Shown here: in pieces, positions 5,132 to 12,394 of the stretch | Numbering within the stretch: the stretch's first letter is position 1 | Layout: each line of letters begins with the position of its first letter | Origin: Chloroflexota bacterium | GTDB lineage: Bacteria > Chloroflexota > Anaerolineae > Anaerolineales > UBA4823 | Assembly (NCBI GenBank): GCA_021849525.1 | Contig: JAJZSS010000004.1 | Span: 1-12,394 of the forward strand | Length of the DNA stretch: 12,394 bases | Direction of reading: 5' to 3' | The notes under the pieces: generated by a model | Database searches by the model: none | Seen by the model: the letters and a program-made list of their open reading frames with translations, nothing else | What the model was told of the DNA's origin: nothing | Program-made: the position numbers and the translations under genes

Positions 5132-8059
5132 ATGGCGGAAGAAATAAAAGCCCGACCCCCAGATAAAGACCTCGATACTGTTTGGCATTCTCTGGGTATT
5201 GAGGATGTTTTCCATAAACTGGAGTCGCCTCACCAGGGTCTCACAAGCGCTGAAGCCGCCAGGCGGTTGGAGAAGTTTGGGCCGAATGAGCTGAAAGAAA
5301 AACCGCGCCCCACTTTCTTGCAGCTGCTCCTGGAACAATTTAAAAACTTCATCGTTATTTTCCTGATCGTTGCCTCGGTGATTTCGGCTTTACTGGGCGA
5401 TTGGATTGAAGCCGGGGTAATTATGTTGATCGTTCTTCTCAACGCCATCCTGGGTGTGGTCCAGGAAAGCCGGGCCGAGGAAGCTCTGGCAGCCTTGAAG
5501 AAAATGGCTGCCCCCGAAAGTCAGGTATTGCGCGATGGACAGCGCGTCTCCGTGACCGCCCGGGATCTGGTGCCTGGCGATCTCGTACTGTTGGAAGCCG
5601 GCAATTTTGTCCCTGCCGATATCCGCCTGATCGAGGCCATTAATTTGCAGGTGGAGGAGGCTGCTCTTACCGGCGAATCGGTCCCCGTGAAGAAGGACGC
5701 CGCCCTGATGCTGGATGCAGACGCCAGCCTGGGCGACCGCAAGAATACGGTCTTTATGGGTACGGTGGTTAATTACGGGCGTGGGCGCGGCCTCGTGGTT
5801 TCTACGGGCATGCGTACCCAGCTCGGCCTGATTGCCGATATGCTCCAGTCTGTCGAGGAAGAAGGAACCCCCCTGCAGGCCAAACTGGATCAGCTGGGCA
5901 AATCCCTCGGGATTATTGCCCTGGCGATCTGTGGTGTGGTGTTTCTCCTGAACCTGTGGCGCGGCGGTGTATTTTCGATGGGCTACACCTCTGAAACGAC
6001 CGCCATCATTGTGGAAAGTTTTATGATCGCCGTAGGCCTGGCGATTGCGGCTGTGCCAGAGGGTCTGGCTGCCGTGGTTACCATAAGCCTGGCTTTGGGT
6101 ATGAAGGAAATGGTAGCCCGCCATGCCCTGGTCCGCCGCCTGGCTTCTGTGGAAACGCTTGGCTCAGCCACCGTTATTTGCTCCGATAAAACCGGCACCC
6201 TTACCCAAAACGTCATGACAGTGACTCGTCTGTGGGTGGATGACAAATTCGCCGAGGTAACCGGGACTGGTTATGATCCGAGGGGTGAATTCCATGTAAA
6301 TGGACAGAAAGCTGACCTCCAGAAAGTACCTGGTCTCACCACCGTCCTGTGGGTAGGTTTATTGAACAATGATGCGGTGTTGGAGCCTTTATCCGATGGT
6401 GGTCCGTCAGCTTACCGCATGATCGGTGATCCTACCGAAGGCGCCATGATCGTGGCTGCCATGAAAGCCTGGGACAGGGTCGATGAAATGCCGCAGGCTT
6501 TCCCACGCCGCCAGGAAATCCCCTTTGATTCATCTCTCAAGCGCATGACCACTGTTCACGAGATCACCTGGATCAAAGAAGAGGGAATTTCTCCGTTCAA
6601 GGATCAGACACATCTGGGCTCGCATGCCATCACTGTGAAAGGCGCCCCCGATCTGGTGCTTGATTTGTGCACCGAGTACCAGACCATCGACGACGAGGTC
6701 AGGCCATTAACCGATGAGTTGCGCACCCGCATCCGCGCAGCCAATGACACCATGACCAATGATGCCTTGCGAGTGATGGGATTCGCCTATCGCGTCGAAA
6801 ATGAAATCCCCGAAGAGATTACCCGTGAATATGCTGAGCAAGGCTTGATATTTGCAGGTCTGATGGGCATGATCGATCCCGCTCGCCCCGAAGTCAAGCC
6901 CGCCCTGGAGAAAGCCCGGGGCGCTGGGCTGCGCACGATTATGATTACCGGCGATTATCCCAATACCGGTCGGGCCGTTGCCGAAACCATCGGCTTGCTG
7001 CGCAAAGGCGATAAAGTGTATACCGGGGCAGAGCTGAATGACATGGATGATGCCACCCTGGCCGATGAGGTAAACCGGACCGCCGTCTTCGCCCGCGTTT
7101 CGCCGGAGCATAAAATGCGCATCGTGTCTGCCTTGCGTTCCAACAATGAAGTGGTTGCCATGACCGGGGATGGCGTGAACGATGCCCCGGCAATCAAGGC
7201 AGCCGATATTGGCATCTCGATGGGTATTACCGGCACCGATGTCGCCAAAGGCGCTGCGGATATGGTCCTGACCGATGACAATTACGTCAGCATCGTCGCT
7301 GCCGTTGAGCAAGGCCGCATCATCTATTCCAATATTCGCAAGTTCGTCTTTTTCTTGCTCTCTTCCAATATGGCTGAGATCATGATCATCTTCCTGGCGA
7401 CCCTTGCGGGACTGCCTATGCCTCTGACCGTCATCCAGCTGCTGTGGCTCAACCTGATCACCGATGGCGCCCCGGCTTTAGCGCTGGCAATGGAAAAGGG
7501 CGACCCGGATATCATGCAGCAGCCGCCCCGTCCGAAGAACGAATCGATTGTCAATGCCTCAATGCGCCTGGGGATGATCATTCAGACCATCACTCAAACC
7601 AGCGTTGTTCTGGTTGCCTTCATCCTTGGTTTATCCTGGCATCTGCAAGCCGGCGCATCGATCCCTGAAGGGACAAGCGTTCTTTCTTATTTACTCCAGC
7701 AGGACTGGCGCGGGGTAGATGTCCAGACTGCAGAGACCATGGCCTTTGTTACTTTGTCTCTGTGCGAGTTGTTCCGTGCTTATACGGTCCGCTCCGAACG
7801 TACTTCGATCTTCCGCCTGGGCGTGCTCTCCAATAAATATATGCAGTACGCAGTCGGATTATCCCTGGTTCTGCTCCTGTTGGTGGTCAATGTGCCGTTT
7901 CTGCAGCCTATTTTCAACACCCATTTCCTGTCTGGTCAGGAATGGCTGGTTGTTTTTGGATTAGCCATCATCCCTGCGATTGCAGAAGAGTTTACCAAGC
8001 TCTACCTGCGTAAACAGGATGCCGCTAATAAATCTGTTTCCGAGGCTCAAGCAGCTTAA
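5132..8059 (+). CDS. P-type cation-transporting ATPase, Ca2+ (P2A) type
   Basis: Integral membrane ATP-driven cation pump of 975 residues. An N-terminal cation-ATPase domain (about 15-65) leads to M1-M2 (about 72-110), the actuator TGES (180-183), M3-M4 with PEGL (309-312), the phosphorylated D352 in DKTGTLT, the nucleotide-site KGAP (K503), the hinge TGDGVND (678-684), then six C-terminal membrane segments. Ca2+-site residues known from SERCA have equivalents: E310 (M4), N746 and E749 (M5), N774, T777 and D778 (M6), and E879 (M8), so both Ca2+ sites look preserved. Ca2+ efflux is therefore the best call; Na+ or Mn2+ transport remains possible. The ATG at 5132 has TCGGAG 8 nt upstream; an in-frame GTG at 5123 overlaps that site. 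It lies between gnd and tkt on the same strand, an unexpected place for a pump. Confidence 0.93.
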   Translation: MAEEIKARPPDKDLDTVWHSLGIEDVFHKLESPHQGLTSAEAARRLEKFGPNELKEKPRPTFLQLLLEQFKNFIVIFLIVASVISALLGDWIEAGVIMLIVLLNAILGVVQESRAEEALAALKKMAAPESQVLRDGQRVSVTARDLVPGDLVLLEAGNFVPADIRLIEAINLQVEEAALTGESVPVKKDAALMLDADASLGDRKNTVFMGTVVNYGRGRGLVVSTGMRTQLGLIADMLQSVEEEGTPLQAKLDQLGKSLGIIALAICGVVFLLNLWRGGVFSMGYTSETTAIIVESFMIAVGLAIAAVPEGLAAVVTISLALGMKEMVARHALVRRLASVETLGSATVICSDKTGTLTQNVMTVTRLWVDDKFAEVTGTGYDPRGEFHVNGQKADLQKVPGLTTVLWVGLLNNDAVLEPLSDGGPSAYRMIGDPTEGAMIVAAMKAWDRVDEMPQAFPRRQEIPFDSSLKRMTTVHEITWIKEEGISPFKDQTHLGSHAITVKGAPDLVLDLCTEYQTIDDEVRPLTDELRTRIRAANDTMTNDALRVMGFAYRVENEIPEEITREYAEQGLIFAGLMGMIDPARPEVKPALEKARGAGLRTIMITGDYPNTGRAVAETIGLLRKGDKVYTGAELNDMDDATLADEVNRTAVFARVSPEHKMRIVSALRSNNEVVAMTGDGVNDAPAIKAADIGISMGITGTDVAKGAADMVLTDDNYVSIVAAVEQGRIIYSNIRKFVFFLLSSNMAEIMIIFLATLAGLPMPLTVIQLLWLNLITDGAPALALAMEKGDPDIMQQPPRPKNESIVNASMRLGMIIQTITQTSVVLVAFILGLSWHLQAGASIPEGTSVLSYLLQQDWRGVDVQTAETMAFVTLSLCELFRAYTVRSERTSIFRLGVLSNKYMQYAVGLSLVLLLLVVNVPFLQPIFNTHFLSGQEWLVVFGLAIIPAIAEEFTKLYLRKQDAANKSVSEAQAA

Positions 8060-8076
8060 GATAATAGAGGATTTTT

Positions 8077-10098
8077 ATGAAAGAAACTCCACATCTCCAG
8101 ACCCAGGCGATCAATACCATTCGCTTTCTTTCCGCGGATAGTGTTCAGCAGGCCAATTCTGGCCACCCCGGTTTGCCCATGGGTACCGCGCCCATGGCTT
8201 ACACCATCTGGACTCGCCACCTGCGCCATAATCCCGCCAATCCCCACTGGGCGAACCGCGATCGCTTTGTCCTGTCTGGTGGACATGGCTCCATGCTCCT
8301 CTATTCCTTGCTCCACCTGACGGGTTACGACCTTCCCCTGGACGAGCTCAAGCGCTTCCGCCAGTGGGGCAGCCTGACCCCGGGTCACCCGGAATATGGC
8401 TTGACCCCCGGTGTGGAGACCACCACTGGTCCGTTAGGTCAGGGCTTTGCCAACGGCGTTGGCATGGCGATGGCTGAAGCTCACCTGGCGAAAGTCTACA
8501 ACCGCCCCGGGCATACCGTGATCGATCATTTCGTCTACGCCATTGTGACCGATGGTGACCTGATGGAAGGCGTGTCCTCCGAAGCTGCCTCCCTGGCTGG
8601 TCACCTGCGCCTGGGAAAACTGATTTATTTGTACGATGACAACCATGTCACGATCGAAGGCTCCACCGATCTCGCTTTCTCCGAAGATCGCGGCCAGCGC
8701 TTCGAGGCCTATGGCTGGCATGTTCAGCGGGTTGCCGATGGTCTGGATGTTGAAGCGATCGATCAGGCGATCCAGGCTGCCCGGCTCGACCCTCGCCCAT
8801 CGCTGATAATTGTCCGCAATATCATTGGCTATGGTCTGCCCACCCGCGCCGGCACCGCCAAGGCGCACGGCGAGCCGCCCGGCGCGGCTGAGCTGGATGG
8901 CGCCAAAGATAATCTGGGCTGGCCAAAGGAACCGCGCTTTTATATCCCTGAAGAATCACTTGCCTTCTTCCGCACTGCCCTCGAGCAGGGCGCCAAACAG
9001 GAGCAGGTCTGGCAGCAGAAGATGGACGCCTATGCTGCTGCTTACTCCGATCTCGCCGCCGAGCTGAACCGCCGCCTGGAAGGAAAGCTGCCGGATGGCT
9101 GGGACCTGGATTTGCCCGTCTTTCCGGCTGATGAGAAGGGGATGGCCTCCCGCGCCGCTTCGGGCAAGGTCATCAATGCCCTCGCCGGTGCCCTGCCCGA
9201 GCTTTTCGGCGGGTCTGCCGACCTGGCTCCCTCCACCAACACCTGGATGAATAACAGCGTCGCTTTTGATCCCGATAACGGGAATCCGGATTGTTACGAA
9301 GGGCGCAACGTTCACTTTGGGGTACGCGAGCACGCCATGGGTTCGGCGGTCAATGGCCTCGCTTATCATGGCGGTATGATCCCCTTCGGCGCGACGTTCA
9401 TGGTCTTCTCCGATTACATGCGCCCGCCTATCCGCCTCTCTGCCCTCTCCCACCTGGGCTCCATCTGGGTCTTCACCCACGATAGCATTGGCGTCGGCGA
9501 AGATGGTCCAACCCACCAGCCGGTTGAGCAGCTGGCCGCCCTGCGCGCCATCCCCAACCTGGTTACGCTCCGCCCGGCGGACGCCAACGAGGTGCGCGAG
9601 GCCTGGAAGGTCGCCGTGGAGAACCGCCGCCATCCCACCGCCCTGGTCCTCACCCGCCAGAATCTCCCCACCCTCGACCGCGCCGTATATGCTCCCGCCG
9701 AGGGCTTGCGGAAAGGTGCCTATGTCCTGGCCGACCTTGGCCAGGGCAAACCCCAGATCATCTTGATGGCCAGCGGTTCCGAAGTTGGCCTGATTGTCCA
9801 GGTGGGTAAGCGTCTCGAAGCCCAGGGCATCGCCGTGCGCCTGGTGTCATTCCCCAGCTGGGAGTTATTCCTCGACCAGGACGAGACCTATCAAGAGTCT
9901 GTCCTCTTACCCGATGTCGCCGCACGTCTGGCGGTTGAAGCCGGTGTAGCCCAGGGCTGGCATCGCTGGGTAGGTCCCCAGGGCCGCATCCAGGCCCTGG
10001 ATCGCTACGGCGCTTCTGCCCCGGCCGGTACAGTCTTCGAAAATCTCGGCTTTTCCGTCGCCTCAATCGAGCAAATCGCCCTGGATTTACTCAGGTAA
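8077..10098 (+). CDS. tkt: transketolase
   Basis: Thiamine-diphosphate enzyme that moves two-carbon units between pentose, hexose, triose and erythrose phosphates in the non-oxidative pentose phosphate pathway. At 673 residues it is a full-length single-chain transketolase. Visible are the HPG loop (H30), [20 protein letters not shown], the cofactor-metal motif D159-G-D161 to N189 (TDGDLMEG to DDN), GGSADLAPS, the catalytic glutamate E418 in GVREHAMG that activates thiamine diphosphate, the [14 protein letters not shown] loop, and a C-terminal domain with GSEV. The start ATG at 8077 is 5 nt after AGAGGA. It follows the ATPase by 17 nt and precedes transaldolase by 18 nt, so the three are very probably co-transcribed. 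It would use the ribulose 5-phosphate formed by Gnd after isomerisation, for which the isomerase and epimerase genes are not here. Confidence 0.97.
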   Translation: MKETPHLQTQAINTIRFLSADSVQQANSGHPGLPMGTAPMAYTIWTRHLRHNPANPHWANRDRFVLSGGHGSMLLYSLLHLTGYDLPLDELKRFRQWGSLTPGHPEYGLTPGVETTTGPLGQGFANGVGMAMAEAHLAKVYNRPGHTVIDHFVYAIVTDGDLMEGVSSEAASLAGHLRLGKLIYLYDDNHVTIEGSTDLAFSEDRGQRFEAYGWHVQRVADGLDVEAIDQAIQAARLDPRPSLIIVRNIIGYGLPTRAGTAKAHGEPPGAAELDGAKDNLGWPKEPRFYIPEESLAFFRTALEQGAKQEQVWQQKMDAYAAAYSDLAAELNRRLEGKLPDGWDLDLPVFPADEKGMASRAASGKVINALAGALPELFGGSADLAPSTNTWMNNSVAFDPDNGNPDCYEGRNVHFGVREHAMGSAVNGLAYHGGMIPFGATFMVFSDYMRPPIRLSALSHLGSIWVFTHDSIGVGEDGPTHQPVEQLAALRAIPNLVTLRPADANEVREAWKVAVENRRHPTALVLTRQNLPTLDRAVYAPAEGLRKGAYVLADLGQGKPQIILMASGSEVGLIVQVGKRLEAQGIAVRLVSFPSWELFLDQDETYQESVLLPDVAARLAVEAGVAQGWHRWVGPQGRIQALDRYGASAPAGTVFENLGFSVASIEQIALDLLR

Positions 10099-10116
10099 GT
10101 GTTAGGAGGTAGTCTT

Positions 10117-11241
10117 ATGAATACAACGTTGCAATTACACGCCGCCGGTCAATCGGTGTGGTATGACAATATCCAGCGCAGCCTGTTAAAAAATGGCGAG
10201 CTGGCGGGCATGATCCAGCGCGGCGAGATCCGTGGCGTCACTTCCAATCCGACCATTTTCATGAATGCCATCACCAAATCGCAAGATTACGATGCCAGCC
10301 TGCTGCCCCTGGCCAGCTCCAGCCTGACCCCTGAGGAGATTTTCTTCCACCTCGCCATTGAAGATATCCAGGCTGCCGCCGACTTGTTCCTACCGCTTTA
10401 CCAGGAGAGCCGCGGCGGTGATGGTTATGTCAGCCTGGAAGTCAGCCCTTACCTTGCCCACGATACTGCCGCCACCCTCGCCCAGGCCAAACAGCTCTGG
10501 GAGCGCGTCGACCGCCCCAATCTGATGATCAAAATTCCAGCCACCGAAGCAGGCCTCCCCGCCATCACCGCAGCCATTGCCTCCGGGATCAATGTCAATG
10601 TGACTTTGATCTTTGCCCTCCAGCGCTATGCTGCAGTGATGGACGCCTATCTCTCGGGTCTCGAGCAGCGGGTCGCAGCCGGCTTGCCGGTTGACAGAAT
10701 TGCCTCGGTTGCCTCCTTCTTCGTTTCACGCGTCGATACCAATGTCGATGCCCGCTTGCAGAAAATCATCCAGGCTGGCGGCGCCCAGGCTCACATGGCG
10801 CAGGCCTTGCTCGGCAAGGCTGCCATCGCCAATGCTCGCCTGGCTTATGCCGATTTTAAGCAGGTCTTTACTTCCGACCGTTTCAAGCAGCTCGCCGCAC
10901 TTGGCGCCCGTGTCCAGCGGCCCTTGTGGGCTTCTACCAGCACCAAGAACCCTGCCTACCGGGATGTCATTTACGTGGAAGAGCTGATTGGTCCGGATAC
11001 AGTCAATACCATGCCCCCGCAGACGGTCGTTGCCTTCCTCGACCACGGGATTGTCCGCCTGACCCTCGATGAGGGCATACCCGCAGCCCATCAGACTCTA
11101 GCCGGCCTTGAGAGCCTGGGAATTTCAATAGAAGAGGTCACTGCTCAATTAGAAGATGAAGGGGTCAAATCCTTCTCCGACGCCTTTACCGTGTTGCTCA
11201 AAGCCGTCGAAGACCGCCGGCGCTCGGCTGTCAGCGGGTAG
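10117..11241 (+). CDS. tal: transaldolase
   Basis: Transfers the dihydroxyacetone unit between sedoheptulose 7-phosphate and glyceraldehyde 3-phosphate, completing the non-oxidative pentose phosphate pathway with the preceding transketolase. At 374 residues it is the longer bacterial type (about 370 residues, as in actinobacteria and cyanobacteria) rather than the short 215-residue type. Seen are RGVTSNPTIF near the N-terminus, the Schiff-base lysine K139 in LMIKIPAT, INVNVTLIFALQRY, VASFFVSRVDTNVD and a later WASTSTKNPAY. The start ATG at 10117 has a textbook AGGAGGT (10104-10110) 6 nt upstream, stronger than any other ribosome site here; an in-frame GTG at 10099 would lack one. It is the last gene of the tightly spaced run. 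Confidence 0.96.
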   Translation: MNTTLQLHAAGQSVWYDNIQRSLLKNGELAGMIQRGEIRGVTSNPTIFMNAITKSQDYDASLLPLASSSLTPEEIFFHLAIEDIQAAADLFLPLYQESRGGDGYVSLEVSPYLAHDTAATLAQAKQLWERVDRPNLMIKIPATEAGLPAITAAIASGINVNVTLIFALQRYAAVMDAYLSGLEQRVAAGLPVDRIASVASFFVSRVDTNVDARLQKIIQAGGAQAHMAQALLGKAAIANARLAYADFKQVFTSDRFKQLAALGARVQRPLWASTSTKNPAYRDVIYVEELIGPDTVNTMPPQTVVAFLDHGIVRLTLDEGIPAAHQTLAGLESLGISIEEVTAQLEDEGVKSFSDAFTVLLKAVEDRRRSAVSG

Positions 11242-11273
11242 AATGCTGGCTTTCCCGAGCTGGCTGGGAGTCG

Positions 11274-11301
11274 TTTGCATCGACCAGATCGGCGCTATTA
11301 A
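11274..11301 (+). promoter_or_regulatory. weak candidate promoter ahead of the kinase-like gene
   Basis: In the 149-nt gap after transaldolase, TTTGCA (11274-11279) and TATTAA (11296-11301) are 16 nt apart and could form a promoter for the next gene about 90 nt downstream. Both hexamers are imperfect. No terminator with a T-run was found after transaldolase, so read-through from the operon is equally possible. Confidence 0.3.
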
Positions 11302-11390
11302 ACATGCCCATCCCGCCAGCCAGAGTCAAATCTGGGGTAAACTTGTAGGATGCGTTCGAAATCGGCATCCCCACTGATGAGTTTACTTCA

Positions 11391-12394
11391 ATGAGTATTG
11401 GTCAAATCATAACCGGACAAAAATTTAAATGGGAGCTGGTCGAAAAACTTGGTGAGGGGGATGCCGGCGAAGTCTACCTGGTAGAAGCGATGCTCAAGAA
11501 CAGGCAGGCGATCCTCAAACGCCCCCGCCAGGATGCCTTTATCAGCGATATCTTGCGCCAGGCCTCCCAGATCCAGTCTGAAGCCATCCTGCTCAAAGCC
11601 CTGAGCAAATTAACCTTCCCGGTCACCGCGGCAGCCCTGGCCACCCCTGCCTTGATCGACCAGAGTCCGGTTGCAGACGGCTCCGGCGAGCGCTTTTTTA
11701 TGATCATTGAAAAAGCCTCCGGTTTCGATCTCAAATCCCTGGCCCACATCGCCCATTACGGGCTGCTCGATCAATTCCGGGTCAGCAGCCTCAGTGTTTA
11801 CGCCGACTTTCTTCAGGGTCTGGCGAAGCTTAACCAGCTCCCGGAATCCTTGCTGATCCGCGCCCTGCTGGCAGCCCTCCACCTGCTCGACACAATTCAT
11901 ACCACAGAGGTCTGGGAGAATACCGAAAAGCGCCATGGTCTGGTTTGGAATGATATCAAGCCGGATCACTTATTTTGGGATCCTCAGCAAGCCTGTCTGA
12001 CCGCCATTGACTGGGGCAACGGCTTCTTCCTGGATGCCGATGGCACGACCCGCGACCGCCGGCATTCCAGTATGGATGATTACCACCAGTTTATCCAGGC
12101 ATTTGGCGAATTTTTATCGGAAGCCAATCCGGCCCTGCTGGAACGCTTGAGCTGGCCCACGGCGATTACTCCGGGCAGTGTTTATTCCGATGGCATAAAA
12201 CCTCTCAAAGAGCGGCTGGTTGCCCGCAACGCAGAAGTGCTGGCCCAGCTGCAGGATCTGCGCACTGCCGCCCAGCGCCTCTACGATACCTCACGCCCGG
12301 ATCTGCCGGATCTTACCCGGAGTGATGAGCTCCAACAGCAGATGATCGCCTTTGGCGAGCTGCCCGATTCGACCCGCGCCCTGAATTTCTATGC
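11391..12394 (+). CDS. divergent Ser/Thr protein kinase-like protein, 3' end outside the window
   Basis: An open frame from the ATG at 11391 runs to the window edge; 334 complete codons are visible. The kinase fold is recognisable: glycine loop LGEGDAGEV (20-28), a strand-3 lysine (K43 in AILKRPR), a helix-C glutamate candidate (E64), a hinge-like FMIIEKASG, the catalytic loop WNDIKPDHLF (D188, K190) and a metal-binding DWG (D207-G209). Three sites differ from the standard kinase: HRD reads WND, the loop Asn is His193, and DFG is DWG. The Lys, both Asp and the loop Lys remain, so activity is possible. Residues after about 280 are hydrophilic, Gln/Leu/Arg-rich and perhaps helical; no transmembrane segment is seen before the edge. 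The ribosome site is weak (GATGAG, 9 nt). Its target is unknown, and the 149-nt gap leaves its link to the operon unclear. Confidence 0.8.
   Translation, partial: MSIGQIITGQKFKWELVEKLGEGDAGEVYLVEAMLKNRQAILKRPRQDAFISDILRQASQIQSEAILLKALSKLTFPVTAAALATPALIDQSPVADGSGERFFMIIEKASGFDLKSLAHIAHYGLLDQFRVSSLSVYADFLQGLAKLNQLPESLLIRALLAALHLLDTIHTTEVWENTEKRHGLVWNDIKPDHLFWDPQQACLTAIDWGNGFFLDADGTTRDRRHSSMDDYHQFIQAFGEFLSEANPALLERLSWPTAITPGSVYSDGIKPLKERLVARNAEVLAQLQDLRTAAQRLYDTSRPDLPDLTRSDELQQQMIAFGELPDSTRALNFY

Noticed and set aside
5390..6124. Antisense 244-codon frame within the ATPase gene
   Set aside because: The sense frame carries all the P-type ATPase motifs; the antisense product shows no known motif and no ribosome site.
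11260..11323. Inverted repeat CTGGCTGGGA/TCCCGCCAGCCAG after transaldolase as a terminator
   Set aside because: The arms are separated by about 41 nt, need a bulge to pair, and are not followed by a T-run.

Overview
The window is a compact bacterial locus of about 12.4 kb with moderately high GC, Shine-Dalgarno-led genes, short gaps and no mobile elements, RNA genes or CRISPR. The overall style (a LacI regulator facing a sugar-acid operon, long-type 6-phosphogluconate dehydrogenase, a P2A-type ATPase, and a divergent kinase with a KPDH catalytic loop) would fit an anaerobic, sugar-fermenting bacterium such as an Anaerolineae (Chloroflexota) member. That taxonomic guess is an inference from impression only and carries low confidence.

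Layout. A LacI-family repressor (131-1132) is read leftwards. The 357-nt divergent spacer holds a good rightward promoter (-35 at 1163, extended -10 at 1185) and, just after its expected start point, a perfect 12-bp LacI-type operator (1204-1215). A leader of nearly 300 nt follows. Six genes are then read rightwards with gaps of 61, 29, 57, 17 and 18 nt: an SDR oxidoreductase resembling the SDR-type D-mannonate oxidoreductases, a LarA-superfamily nickel-pincer racemase/epimerase, 6-phosphogluconate dehydrogenase (gnd), a Ca2+-type P-type ATPase, transketolase (tkt) and transaldolase (tal). After a 149-nt gap, a Ser/Thr-kinase-like protein starts and runs off the right edge.

How the genes may work together. 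The main hypothesis is a sugar-acid pathway feeding the pentose phosphate pathway: fructuronate is reduced to D-mannonate (SDR), D-mannonate is epimerised at C2 to D-gluconate (LarA homolog), gluconate is phosphorylated by a kinase not in the window, 6-phosphogluconate is decarboxylated to ribulose 5-phosphate (Gnd), and the pentose phosphates are rearranged by transketolase and transaldolase. This would bypass the classical mannonate dehydratase/KDG route of hexuronate breakdown. Both dehydrogenases carry acidic residues at the cofactor-discriminating position, so both probably use NAD(H), which would make the hexuronate-to-pentose segment redox neutral. The ATPase inside the operon and the kinase after it have no obvious place in this scheme.
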